NCBI GenBank assembly: GCA_937919625.1
Contig: CALFRK010000159.1
Coordinates: 1 to 40,082, forward strand
Source: an uncultured Ilumatobacter sp.
GTDB lineage: Bacteria > Actinomycetota > Acidimicrobiia > Acidimicrobiales > Ilumatobacteraceae
DNA: 40,082 bases
Direction of reading: 5' to 3'
The position numbers and the translations under genes are program-made. Under the pieces are notes generated by a model, which was not told where the DNA came from, ran no database searches, and saw nothing but the letters and a program-made list of their open reading frames with translations. Position 1 is the first letter of the stretch, and the number at the start of each line of letters is the position of its first letter. Positions 15,669-24,291 of the stretch are shown piece after piece.

Positions 15669-17423
15669 GTGGAGTCCAATGCCATTACGGCGACAGAACC
15701 GGTCGCGTCACCAGCCGTACAAGACCTGTTGCGGAGAGCGGCCGAGGCTCAAGAACAGAGCCCGGTCGAAGCCCGACAACACGCCCTACAAGCGCGTGTT
15801 GTCGCGCGTGCCGACGGTGACAGGGTCGGTGAAGCAGAATCGTTGTACCGGCTCGCCAGCCTCGCCCACTTCGGTGCCGACCCTGAGGACGCGTTCGGGT
15901 TGGCGATGGAAGCCAGCGAGGTCGCCAGTGCCTGTGGCGCCTCGATGGTCAATGCCTGGGCGGTCCATCTGCTCGGAATTATCCACTACCAGGCCTCGAA
16001 CTTCTCCGAAGCGCTCGAACACTGCCTGCAGGCGCTCGACATCTACCAAGCGACGGTCGATGGGGTCGACGCCGGCAACATCCTCAACACGATCGCCGCC
16101 GTTTACCACTCGATGGGCGACAACGATCGGGCGATCGTCACCTACGAGCAGGCGCTCGCCGCGTCCGAGCCATTTGGGCGCCCGGAGATGGTGGCCCTGA
16201 TCCTCGGTAATATCGCCCGGATCCGATCGTCGCGTTCGGAGTATCTCCCCGCAGTGTCGATGGGTCGCCGTGCGGTCGAGATCGCTCGCGAGCACAGCCC
16301 GTCGATCGTCACCAATCTGCTCGCCGATCTGGCCGAGGCCTATATGGGCCTGGCCGACCATCAAAAGGCAGTCGAGTGCTTCACCGAGGCGAGACGGGTG
16401 CTTGCGCAAATGTCCGAGGAGGGTGCCGAGCCGTCGTACTCGGCGCAACTGGGCGTGATGGTGGCCGAAGGTCGCGTGGCGCTTCGCCGCGGTGCGCTCG
16501 ACGAAGCGATCTCGGTGCTCCAGGCGGCCCTCGACATGTCGGAACGCACCGAATCAAAAGAGTATGAGCTGGAGATCAACGACCTGCTTGCCACCGCGTT
16601 CAAGCGCAGCGGACGGTTCGAGGAGGCGCTCGAACGCCGCGAAACCCACGACGACCAGTATCGGCAAATGTTCACGCACGCTGCCGACCTGCGGTTGCGC
16701 ACCCTGCAGGTTGCTCACGAGACCGCCGCCGCCCGTCATGAAGCCGAGATCTTCCGGCTTCGTGCGCAGGAACTCGAAGTCATTGGAGGCGACGACGGCC
16801 GCCTGTCAACCGAGAACCCCAGTGTGATGGCCACGGCGCATCTCGAGGCGTTCGAGCAATTGGCAATCCTCACCGAGTTTCGTGACGCCGAGACCGGCGA
16901 ACACACCCATCGTGTCGGCGACATGGCAGCTGAGCTCGCTCATGCGCTGGGCAAGTCACCCGAGTGGTGCGAACAGCTCCGCCTGGCGGCTCGCCTGCAC
17001 GACATCGGCCGCGTCGCCGTACCCGACGCGGTGCTTCGCAAGACCGGTCCAATGACGGTCGATGAGTACGAGATTATGAAGTCGCACACCAGCATGGGCC
17101 ACCGAATCCTGGCAGGCAACTCTGCGCCCTTGTTTCAGATGGCCGCCGAGGTCGCCCAATCGCACCACGAGTGGTGGGACGGCAGCGGGTACCCGTTGGG
17201 CATCAGCCACAACTCGATCGCACTCACCGGTCGGATCGTCGCCATCGCCGACGTGTACGACGCCCTTTGCAGCAAGCGCCCGTACAAGCGGGCGTGGCCG
17301 ATGGAGGAGGCAGCTCGGTTCGTCGTTTCGGGCCGCTCGGCCCAGTTCGACCCCGATGTCGTCGATGCGTTCATCGCCGTGCTCACCGCCCGGTACCCAG
17401 AACTCGACGGGCAACTGGGCTGA
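15669..17423 (+). CDS. TPR-repeat protein with C-terminal HD-GYP domain (cyclic-di-GMP phosphodiesterase type)
   Basis: The protein is 584 aa. Residues about 20-350 form repeated helical hairpins of the tetratricopeptide type (for example SLYRLASLAHFGADPEDAF, AIVTYEQALAASEPFG, LADHQKAVECFTEARRVL, ALDEAISVLQAAL). A coiled-coil stretch follows (about 350-385, LRTLQVAHETAAARHEAEI). The last 190 residues are an HD-GYP domain: TGEHTHRVGDMAAELA, LAARLHDIGRVAVPD, the SHHEWWDGSGYPLGI motif and IADVYDALCSKRPYK. HD-GYP enzymes hydrolyse cyclic di-GMP using a di- or tri-metal centre, whose His and Asp ligands appear intact. No membrane segment is visible. The GTG at 15669 has a GGAG site four bases upstream. 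Confidence 0.85.
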   Translation: MESNAITATEPVASPAVQDLLRRAAEAQEQSPVEARQHALQARVVARADGDRVGEAESLYRLASLAHFGADPEDAFGLAMEASEVASACGASMVNAWAVHLLGIIHYQASNFSEALEHCLQALDIYQATVDGVDAGNILNTIAAVYHSMGDNDRAIVTYEQALAASEPFGRPEMVALILGNIARIRSSRSEYLPAVSMGRRAVEIAREHSPSIVTNLLADLAEAYMGLADHQKAVECFTEARRVLAQMSEEGAEPSYSAQLGVMVAEGRVALRRGALDEAISVLQAALDMSERTESKEYELEINDLLATAFKRSGRFEEALERRETHDDQYRQMFTHAADLRLRTLQVAHETAAARHEAEIFRLRAQELEVIGGDDGRLSTENPSVMATAHLEAFEQLAILTEFRDAETGEHTHRVGDMAAELAHALGKSPEWCEQLRLAARLHDIGRVAVPDAVLRKTGPMTVDEYEIMKSHTSMGHRILAGNSAPLFQMAAEVAQSHHEWWDGSGYPLGISHNSIALTGRIVAIADVYDALCSKRPYKRAWPMEEAARFVVSGRSAQFDPDVVDAFIAVLTARYPELDGQLG

Positions 17424-17431
17424 CAACCCGA

Positions 17432-18067
17432 CTAGCCCAGTGCGCGCACGACCCAGTCGGCGACAAACCCGGCAAGTTCATCGGCTGACATTGCAATTTG
17501 GTCGCTGCGCCACGCATTGCTGAATGACGAGACTGCCCCGAGCACGCCAAGCGCCAACAAGCGTGGATCGGCGTCGGGAATCTGGCCAGCTCGTTGTGCG
17601 GCGCTGACGAGTGCTGTTACATCGTCGAGATAGACCTCACTGCCGGTCCGCAGCGCGTCGTCGATCGCAGGGTCGGAGCGTTCGACATCGACCAACGTGA
17701 AATAGGTCGCGTGTTCGGCCATAAACCTCACGCTGGCGGCGGTGCCCTGACGAACGCGTTCGATCGGATCGGCGTCGGCCTCCATAGCGGCGGCCTGCGA
17801 GCGCCTCAGGCGCTGGCGCATCGAGCGCACCAGCTCGCTGAACAGGTCGAGTTTGGTGGGGAAGTACCAATAAAACAAGCCCTTCGCCACACCGGCCCGT
17901 TCGCAGATGTCGCTGATTCGGGTGGCCGCGTAGCCGCCCTCAGCGAACAGCACCATCGCTGCGTCGATGAGCTGCTGTTTGCGCTCGCGACCCTGCTCGG
18001 TGAATTGACGCTCACCGGTTGGGGTGGCCTCGGACGGGTTACTGGAGTTGCTCTTAGCGGGTGCCAC
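17432..18067 (-). CDS. TetR-family transcriptional regulator
   Basis: This 211-aa repressor-type protein has, after a low-complexity leader, the TetR DNA-binding domain: RKQQLIDAAMVLFAEGGYAA, then TRISDICERAGVAKGLFYWY and FPTKLDLFSELV. The C-terminal 130 residues form the ligand-binding core (MAEHATYFTLVDVERSDPA). It is divergent from the alpha/beta hydrolase at 18130, which starts 62 bases away, so that hydrolase is the natural candidate target. GTG at 18067 is chosen because longer starts reach into the hydrolase promoter. Confidence 0.85.
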   Translation of the reverse strand: MAPAKSNSSNPSEATPTGERQFTEQGRERKQQLIDAAMVLFAEGGYAATRISDICERAGVAKGLFYWYFPTKLDLFSELVRSMRQRLRRSQAAAMEADADPIERVRQGTAASVRFMAEHATYFTLVDVERSDPAIDDALRTGSEVYLDDVTALVSAAQRAGQIPDADPRLLALGVLGAVSSFSNAWRSDQIAMSADELAGFVADWVVRALG

Positions 18068-18129
18068 AACGACAGTTGAGTCGCGGCCTGACCCGCGGGT
18101 CAAGCCGATCCGCTGCTAGAACGTGCGAT

Positions 18130-18900
18130 GTGACCGATCAAGCCAGCTTTCCCGTATTGCCAGGATGCGAGGCGAGGTCCCACATCGGGGCCACTTCGGT
18201 GGGCGTGCTGGTGTTGCACGGGTTTACCGGGACTCCGGCGTCGATGGGTGGGGTTAGCGACGTCATGGTCGCCGCCGACTTCCACCTCGAGTTGCCCAGG
18301 CTCCCTGGCCACGGCACCACGATCGACGACATGCTCACGACAGACTGGGCCGATTGGACCGCGGAAGTCGCGCAGGCCTACACATCGCTGGCGCAACGGG
18401 TCGATCGGGTGGTCGTTGTGGGGCAAAGCATGGGCGCCACATTGGCCCTCTGGACGGCACTCGAGAATCCTGACGTTGCCGGGCTGGTGTGCATCAATCC
18501 TTTGACGCGAACGCGTGACGCCGACATGCTGACGATGCTCGACGACTTTATCGAGGACGGGATAGTGGTCGTGCCCGGCGAGGGTTCGGACATCGCCGAT
18601 CCTGACGCGTGCGACGTCTCCTACGACGGAACGCCACTGCAACCGTTGCGGTCGCTAATGCACGATGGAGTTGCCAAGATCACCGACCGCTTTGGAGAAC
18701 TCACGATGCCCTTACGGCTGTTCACCTCGCGCCAGGACCACGTTGTCGAGACCGCCGACAGCGATCACCTGGCGTCGACCTATGGAGGGCTGGTCGAGCA
18801 CTCATGGCTCGAGCGCAGCTTCCATGTCGCGACCCGCGACTATGACCGCGACTTTGTGACCGCCGAGTCGGTCGCCTTCGTCGCCAGGGTGGCCGGCTGA
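18130..18900 (+). CDS. alpha/beta hydrolase (carboxylesterase/monoacylglycerol-lipase type)
   Basis: This is a 256-aa serine hydrolase. It has VLVLHGFTGTPASMG (oxyanion region), the nucleophile elbow VVVGQSMGATLAL, the catalytic Asp near LFTSRQDHVV and the catalytic His in ERSFHVATRDYD. The arrangement resembles thermostable carboxylesterase Est30 and related lipases. It starts at GTG 18130, divergent from the TetR gene. Its TGA overlaps the ATG of lgt as TGATG, so the two are translationally coupled, although no functional link is known. Confidence 0.8.
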   Translation: MTDQASFPVLPGCEARSHIGATSVGVLVLHGFTGTPASMGGVSDVMVAADFHLELPRLPGHGTTIDDMLTTDWADWTAEVAQAYTSLAQRVDRVVVVGQSMGATLALWTALENPDVAGLVCINPLTRTRDADMLTMLDDFIEDGIVVVPGEGSDIADPDACDVSYDGTPLQPLRSLMHDGVAKITDRFGELTMPLRLFTSRQDHVVETADSDHLASTYGGLVEHSWLERSFHVATRDYDRDFVTAESVAFVARVAG

Positions 18901-19907
18901 TGAGCGGTCTAGCCGCCCTTATCGGTTCGATCCCGAGTCCGTCTGGTAACGGATTCAAGATCGGGCCGCTCAATCTTCGTGCCTATGGGCTGATGATCGC
19001 GCTCGGCGTGATCGCTGGTATCTGGCTGCTGGGTCGACAACTAGAACGACGGCGAAGCGGTACCGCCGACGACGCCAGTTCGATCGCTATCTGGGGTGTC
19101 GCGGCTGGCATCGTCGGCGCTCGGCTATATCACGTCGCCACCGACTGGGAGCGCTTCTCCGACAACCTCGCCGCAATCCCAAAGATCTGGGAGGGCGGGC
19201 TGGGCATTCCTGGCGGATTGCTGGCCGGCATCGCGATGGGGGCCTGGCAGGGCAGGAAACGCAACATCTCGCCGGCGATTTTGCTGAGTTGCGCGGCCCC
19301 GGCGATCCCGTTGGCGCAGGCGATCGGGCGGTGGGGCAACTGGTTCAACCAAGAGTTGTTCGGCAAGGCGACCGATCTGCCCTGGGCGCTCGAGATCGAT
19401 GACGAATATCTGCCGACGGGCTACGCCTCGGGCACCACCTTTCATCCCACCTTTCTATACGAATCACTGTGGAACTTCGGTCTCGTCGGCGTGCTGTTGT
19501 GGATCGATCGCAAACTACGGCTTGGCCCGGGGCGCCTGCTGGCGGTGTACGTGATGGGTTATGGCACGGGCCGCTTCTGGGTCGAGGGCCTGCGAATCGA
19601 CCATTCCCGCGAAGTTGGTGGGCTGCGCTGGAATCAATGGGTTGCTCTCGCGGCGATCGTAGGCGGCGCCCTGTATTTGCTCGCCACCTGGGGCAAGAGA
19701 TGGCCCGAGCCGGCCGAGGCCGATCAGTCCGGTGTCGACGAAGCTGTGGTTGCCGAGGCGGAGGCCGATCAGTCCGGTGTCGACCACGGCCCCGAACGCA
19801 CCGCCGAACTCGACGGCATCATCGAACGCACGGCCGAGTCACCTGTGCATCATGGCGGCGACGTCGACGATGTCGCCGTCGATCCCGACCGCCCGTCTGG
19901 CGACTGA
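18900..19907 (+). CDS. lgt: prolipoprotein diacylglyceryl transferase
   Basis: This is a 335-aa inner-membrane enzyme that transfers diacylglycerol from phosphatidylglycerol to the lipobox cysteine of prelipoproteins. The Lgt signature AIGRWGNWFNQELFG is present, with LRAYGLMIALGVIAG, GGLGIPGGLLAG, HPTFLYESLWN and YGTGRFWVEGLRID. Seven hydrophobic segments fit the family. The last 60 residues after ATWGKRWPEP are an acidic, charged tail not needed for catalysis; within it a 15-residue unit containing EADQSGVD occurs twice, encoded by a 24-base exact direct repeat. Confidence 0.95.
   Translation: MSGLAALIGSIPSPSGNGFKIGPLNLRAYGLMIALGVIAGIWLLGRQLERRRSGTADDASSIAIWGVAAGIVGARLYHVATDWERFSDNLAAIPKIWEGGLGIPGGLLAGIAMGAWQGRKRNISPAILLSCAAPAIPLAQAIGRWGNWFNQELFGKATDLPWALEIDDEYLPTGYASGTTFHPTFLYESLWNFGLVGVLLWIDRKLRLGPGRLLAVYVMGYGTGRFWVEGLRIDHSREVGGLRWNQWVALAAIVGGALYLLATWGKRWPEPAEADQSGVDEAVVAEAEADQSGVDHGPERTAELDGIIERTAESPVHHGGDVDDVAVDPDRPSGD
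19716..19784 (+). repeat. 24-base exact direct repeat within lgt tail
   Basis: The unit beginning GAGGCCGATCAGTCCGGTGT lies at 19716-19739 and again at 19761-19784, offset by 45 bases, so the reading frame is kept. It encodes EADQSGVD twice in the cytoplasmic tail of Lgt and looks like a recent in-frame duplication. Confidence 0.85.
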
Positions 19908-19969
19908 CGCCCAGCATTCCGGGCAAGCCATGTGGGCGCGCTGCGCTGGCCCCATTAGCCTCGGCTCTC

Positions 19970-20272
19970 GTGTCCGACCGTCTTACCAACGATGCCGTTG
20001 TCAAGGTTGCTCGCCTGGCCCGACTCGACCTGACCCCCGATGAGATCGAACGCGCCACAGAGAAGCTCGGTGACATGCTCGACCACTTCGCCGACATCGA
20101 CGCTCTCGATCTGTCGGCGATCGAGCCCATGAACCAACCGCTGCCGATCGTGAACGTGATGCGCGACGACGTCGTCGAGCCGTGCCTCGATCGCGACGAA
20201 GTTCTCGCCGCTGCCCCTCAGGCCGAGGATGGGCGATTCCGGGTGCCACCGATCATCGGATTCGCAGGCTGA
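19970..20272 (+). CDS. gatC: Asp-tRNA(Asn)/Glu-tRNA(Gln) amidotransferase subunit C
   Basis: This 100-aa subunit is a small belt protein that holds GatA and GatB together. It begins VSDRLTNDAVVKVARLARLD, continues LTPDEIERATEKLGDMLDHF and contains the EPMNQPLP and MRDDVVEPCL motifs of GatC. GTG at 19970 gives the family N-terminus; a longer upstream frame is a shadow of lgt. It precedes gatA by two bases. Misacylated Glu-tRNA(Gln) or Asp-tRNA(Asn) are its pathway substrates. Confidence 0.92.
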   Translation: MSDRLTNDAVVKVARLARLDLTPDEIERATEKLGDMLDHFADIDALDLSAIEPMNQPLPIVNVMRDDVVEPCLDRDEVLAAAPQAEDGRFRVPPIIGFAG

Positions 20273-20274
20273 CT

Positions 20275-21726
20275 ATGGCGCAGCTCGGCACCGCTTCACA
20301 GATTGCTGCTGGCGTTCGTTCGGGGTCGTTGAAGGCCGCCGACGTGCTCGAGCAGCACCTCGCCGCGATCGGTGCCCGCGAAGCTGAAATCCACGCGTTC
20401 AACCACGTCATGGCCGACAGCGCCCGCCAGCGGGCGGCAGCGATCGACGCCATGGTCGTTGCCGGCCACGACCCTGGTCCGTTGGCCGGCGTGCCCGTTG
20501 CCCTCAAGGACAATATGTGCACCCGTGGTGTGCCGACCACGTGCTCATCGAAGATTCTCGCGGGTTGGAAGCCCCCATATGACGGCACGGTTGTCACGCT
20601 GTTGCAGCAGGCCGGGGCGGTCACCGTCGGTAAGACCAACCTCGATGAGTTCGCGATGGGTTCGTCTACCGAGAACTCAGCATTCGGCCCGACCCGCAAC
20701 CCGCTCGACACCAACCTGGTGCCAGGTGGCTCTTCCGGAGGTTCCGCTGCGGCCGTCGCCGCCGGCTTCGCGGCCCTGTCATTTGGCTCGGACACCGGCG
20801 GCTCGATCCGTCAGCCGGCGGCGTTGTGTGGCGTGGTCGGCGTCAAGCCGACCTACGGCCGAGTCAGCCGGTACGGGCTGGTCGCCTTTGCCAGCAGTCT
20901 CGATCAGATTGGCCCCTTCACCCGCACGGTCGCCGATGCGGCGCTCGCTCTTCAGGTCGTGTGTGGCCACGATCCACACGACTCGACCTCGATCCCTGAT
21001 CCGCTGCCCGACTACTCGGCGTTGCTCGAACGCGGCGTCGAGGGGCTCCGGATCGGACGTATCACCGATCTCCCGGCCGGCGCCGACCCCGATGTTGCCC
21101 AGCGTGTCGAGCAGGCATTCGAGGTGCTGACAGCTGCCGGTGCCACGATTGTCGACGTCGAAGTACCGGCCTTCACCTACGGACTCACGGCGTATTACAT
21201 CATCGCTCCGGCCGAGGCGTCGTCGAACCTGGCCCGTTACGACGGGGTGCGTTACGGGCTGCGGGTCGATGCTTCCGACACGAACGCCATGTATAGCGCT
21301 ACCCGTGCCGCCGGCTTCGGTGACGAAGTCAAGCGCCGAATCCTGCTTGGCACGTATGCCCTGTCGGCCGGTTACTACGACGCCTACTACGGCAAAGCGC
21401 TGCGAATCAGGCGTCTGATGGCCCAGGACTTCGCCAAGGCGTACGAACAGGCCGACGTGTTGTTGACCCCGGCTTCGCCGAGTGTGGCGTTTCCGTTCGG
21501 CTCGAAGACGGCCGACCCGTTCGCGATGTACCTGTGCGATACGTACACGATCCCTTCCAACCTCACGGGCGAACCAGGCATGAGCGTGCCTTTCGGTACA
21601 GGCCGGCAAGGCCTGCCGGTCGGCGTGCAGGTGCTCGCCCCGGCATTGGCCGAGCCCCTGATGCTGCAAGTTGCCGCCGAACTCGAACGAGCTGCCGCCG
21701 GTCTCGATCAGGGAGGCGCGACATGA
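20275..21726 (+). CDS. gatA: Asp-tRNA(Asn)/Glu-tRNA(Gln) amidotransferase subunit A
   Basis: This 483-aa amidase-signature enzyme supplies ammonia from glutamine. The Ser-cisSer-Lys triad is visible: Lys in VALKDNMCTRG, the Ser-rich loop GGSSGGSAAAVAAG, and the nucleophile Ser in FGSDTGGSIRQPAALCG. ENSAFGPTRNP and GVKPTYGRVSRYGL are further family motifs. ATG 20275 is two bases after the gatC stop; the gatB ATG overlaps its TGA as ATGA. The three genes therefore form a tight operon. Confidence 0.95.
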   Translation: MAQLGTASQIAAGVRSGSLKAADVLEQHLAAIGAREAEIHAFNHVMADSARQRAAAIDAMVVAGHDPGPLAGVPVALKDNMCTRGVPTTCSSKILAGWKPPYDGTVVTLLQQAGAVTVGKTNLDEFAMGSSTENSAFGPTRNPLDTNLVPGGSSGGSAAAVAAGFAALSFGSDTGGSIRQPAALCGVVGVKPTYGRVSRYGLVAFASSLDQIGPFTRTVADAALALQVVCGHDPHDSTSIPDPLPDYSALLERGVEGLRIGRITDLPAGADPDVAQRVEQAFEVLTAAGATIVDVEVPAFTYGLTAYYIIAPAEASSNLARYDGVRYGLRVDASDTNAMYSATRAAGFGDEVKRRILLGTYALSAGYYDAYYGKALRIRRLMAQDFAKAYEQADVLLTPASPSVAFPFGSKTADPFAMYLCDTYTIPSNLTGEPGMSVPFGTGRQGLPVGVQVLAPALAEPLMLQVAAELERAAAGLDQGGAT

Positions 21727-23159
21727 GCCAGCCGACGTGGACCCAAGACGGGTACGAGCTGGTCGTCGGGCTTGAGGTGCATGTCGAGTTGGCGACCAAG
21801 ACCAAGCTGTTCTCGGCTTCACCCAACCGATTCGGCGACGAGCCGAACACCAACATCGACCCTGTCACGCTCGGCCTTCCGGGTGCGTTGCCGGTGCTCA
21901 ACAAGTACGCCGTCGAGTTGGGGATGCGGATCGGGCTGGCACTCAACTGCACGGTCCAACCGTGCACGTTTGCCCGCAAGAACTACTTCTACCCCGACAT
22001 GCCGACGTCGTATCAGATCAGTCAGTACGAAGACCCGCTCAACATCGACGGCTGGCTCGACCTACCCGACGGCAGTCGGGTCGGTATCGAGCGCGCCCAT
22101 ATGGAACAGGACGCCGGCAAGTCGACTCACGTCGGTGGCGGCGAGGGTCGCGTGCACGGCGCCGAACACTCGCTGATCGACCTCAACCGGGCCGGTGTGC
22201 CATTGGTCGAGATCGTCAGCCGCCCCGACATCCGTTCGCCCGAGCAGGCTCGCTCTTTCGTCAACGAGCTGCGGGCGATCCTGCTGACGATCGGCGCCTC
22301 CGACGCAAAGATGGAGGAGGGTTCAATGCGGGTCGACGCCAACGTCAGTGTGCGTCGCCCTGGTGCCGAGCTTGGAACTCGCTGTGAGATCAAGAACGTC
22401 AACTCGGTTCGGTCGGTCGGCCGTGCGATCGAATACGAGGCCAGGCGTCAAATCCTGATGCTCGATGCCGGCGAATCGATTCGCCAGCAAACACGCCACT
22501 GGGACGAGGGCGATGGGCGTACCCACACGCTGCGCGACAAGGAAGACGCCGACGACTACCGCTACTTTCTCGAGCCCGACCTGGTGCCGGTCATGCCATC
22601 GGCCGAGTGGATCGACGCAGTTCGTGCCAGCCTGCCGATGTTGCCGGCCGCACGTCGCACCCGGCTCGCTGAGGCGACCGGTCTCGCCGTCGATAGCGAG
22701 GCGATCGGTTCGATCGTCGACCGTGGCCAGGACGACTACGCGTTCGCCGTGCACGATGCCGGCGGTGACATCGGTCGAGCTGTCGTCCACCTCAAAGAAG
22801 CGTTCGCCGAGCTTGGCGCCGAACCGGCTCTTCCGGCCGCTGATCTGGCGGGACTGACGCGGCTCGAGGTCGAGGGCAAACTCACCGCTACACAAGCCAA
22901 GACAGTGGTGGCCGAGCTGATCGAGCAAGGCGGCGGAGACGCAGCCGCGATAGCTGCAGCCAAGGGTTTCGAAGCGATGGACACGTCCGAACTAGAAACG
23001 ATGGTTGACGAAGCGATCGCCGCTCAGCCCGACGCCTGGGAAAAGTTCCGTGCCGGTGAGAACAAGGCGATGGGTGCCCTGGTCGGTCACATTATGAAGG
23101 CCAGCCGCGGCCAAGCCGACGGCAAACTTGTGACCCGAATCCTCAACGCCCGCAAGTAA
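21723..23159 (+). CDS. gatB: Asp-tRNA(Asn)/Glu-tRNA(Gln) amidotransferase subunit B
   Basis: This 478-aa subunit phosphorylates the misacylated tRNA and amidates it. It opens YELVVGLEVHVELATKTKLF, then PVLNKYAVELGMRIGLALNC, ARKNYFYPDMPTSYQISQYE, HMEQDAGKSTH, SLIDLNRAGVPLVEIVS and MRVDANVSVR, all GatB landmarks. The C-terminal YqeY/tail domain ends GALVGHIMKASRGQADGKLV. It shares a 4-base overlap with gatA. A palindromic, terminator-like element follows four bases after the stop. Confidence 0.95.
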   Translation: MSQPTWTQDGYELVVGLEVHVELATKTKLFSASPNRFGDEPNTNIDPVTLGLPGALPVLNKYAVELGMRIGLALNCTVQPCTFARKNYFYPDMPTSYQISQYEDPLNIDGWLDLPDGSRVGIERAHMEQDAGKSTHVGGGEGRVHGAEHSLIDLNRAGVPLVEIVSRPDIRSPEQARSFVNELRAILLTIGASDAKMEEGSMRVDANVSVRRPGAELGTRCEIKNVNSVRSVGRAIEYEARRQILMLDAGESIRQQTRHWDEGDGRTHTLRDKEDADDYRYFLEPDLVPVMPSAEWIDAVRASLPMLPAARRTRLAEATGLAVDSEAIGSIVDRGQDDYAFAVHDAGGDIGRAVVHLKEAFAELGAEPALPAADLAGLTRLEVEGKLTATQAKTVVAELIEQGGGDAAAIAAAKGFEAMDTSELETMVDEAIAAQPDAWEKFRAGENKAMGALVGHIMKASRGQADGKLVTRILNARK

Positions 23160-23162
23160 CTC

Positions 23163-23189
23163 GCCACGTTGTGTCTGACTCGACGTGGC
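23163..23189. terminator. palindromic element between convergent genes (bidirectional terminator-like)
   Basis: The 27 bases starting GCCACGTTGTGTCTGAC form a nearly complete hairpin (outer arms GCCACGT/ACGTGGC), placed between the stops of gatB and of the convergent GHMP kinase. The same element, differing at two positions, recurs at 39985-40011. Terminator function is inferred from position; no T-run is present. Confidence 0.6.
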
Positions 23190-23192
23190 GCG

Positions 23193-24086
23193 CTAGTCGA
23201 GTTCTAAAAACTCGAAGCCGTTCTTGGCGTAGCTTGATCGCAGCGCCCGGATGTCGGTAGGGCGGCGTGCGAGCCCAACGATTGATCCACCCGAGCCGGC
23301 CGAGTTCACTGCAGCCCGCTCGGCTCGTCCGAGGTCGACCAGCAGCCGTTGTGTGGCGTCGATCTCGATGATCGAGGCGCGGATGTCGAACGAACGGTCG
23401 ATTGCCTCGCTGAGCAGTAGATGGTCGCCGACCTCGATCGCCCGCCGGGCGCGAGCAGCTTGTACAGCGAGGTCGACCATCGCCTGCTTGACGGGTGGGT
23501 CGTCGCCATTGAACCGGCGTTGCAGTGAGCGGTGAACCGTGTCGCTCGGCTCGGAACCGTGTGGGTTCCAGGCGACAAACAGGGTCATCCCGTCTGGCAC
23601 CGAAAGCTCGTGGTACCCAACGGGTTCGAACGTCATCGAGATGGGCCTGCCAACGGCTTGGACCAGGCGATCCTGCAACCCGGCAGCAATGTCGAGCCGA
23701 TCGCGCTCGACCGACAGTGCCAACTCGGCGAGATCGATCGGGTCCCAACGGTGATTGGTCCAGGCCGCCAGTGCTCGCAACGTAGCGATCACGAGCGCGC
23801 TCGAACCGGCCAGCCCGACCGAACGAGGAATCGACGTTGACGCCGACAACGTGACCGAAGGTAGTTCGAACTGGGCAGCGAACGCATCGGCGGTCGCTGT
23901 CAAGAGGCGTCGCAGATCGGCATTCGACGTGTGCACGGCGAACCGGTCGGACTCGGTGACCGAGGCCATCGCCGCGAGGTCGTGGACCGGTATCGCGACG
24001 ACGGCTCCGCCGTATCCGTCGGATGGATTGCCGGCCAATGCGACACGCGCGGCACAGGTGCTCACGAGTGATCGTCCGGTCGGCAT
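23193..24086 (-). CDS. GHMP-family sugar/small-molecule kinase
   Basis: This is a 297-aa kinase of the galactokinase-homoserine kinase-mevalonate kinase-phosphomevalonate kinase superfamily. Motif 1 is AARVALAGNPSDGYGG, the ATP-binding glycine loop is SIPRSVGLAGSSALVIATL, and motif 3 is AAVNSAGSGGSIVGLA. The arrangement resembles glucuronokinase-like members, but the substrate cannot be assigned from this. It starts at ATG 24086 and ends convergent to gatB. No sugar-nucleotide gene is beside it. Confidence 0.8.
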   Translation of the reverse strand: MPTGRSLVSTCAARVALAGNPSDGYGGAVVAIPVHDLAAMASVTESDRFAVHTSNADLRRLLTATADAFAAQFELPSVTLSASTSIPRSVGLAGSSALVIATLRALAAWTNHRWDPIDLAELALSVERDRLDIAAGLQDRLVQAVGRPISMTFEPVGYHELSVPDGMTLFVAWNPHGSEPSDTVHRSLQRRFNGDDPPVKQAMVDLAVQAARARRAIEVGDHLLLSEAIDRSFDIRASIIEIDATQRLLVDLGRAERAAVNSAGSGGSIVGLARRPTDIRALRSSYAKNGFEFLELD

Positions 24087-24291
24087 CGGGGCATCTTAAG
24101 CACCTACCGCGCGTTCATGACTTCCCGATTCTCGCCGACATCCAGAATCCGCTCGTCGGGCTGGATGCGATCGTCACCGAGCACCTCGCACACGGGGGCT
24201 CGGGACCCGCAATGACCTTCAGAACGCGTCGTCGTCTTTGGTGTTGCCCAAACCGGGCATCGGGGTCGAGTGATCTGGAAGGATGCCTGCG

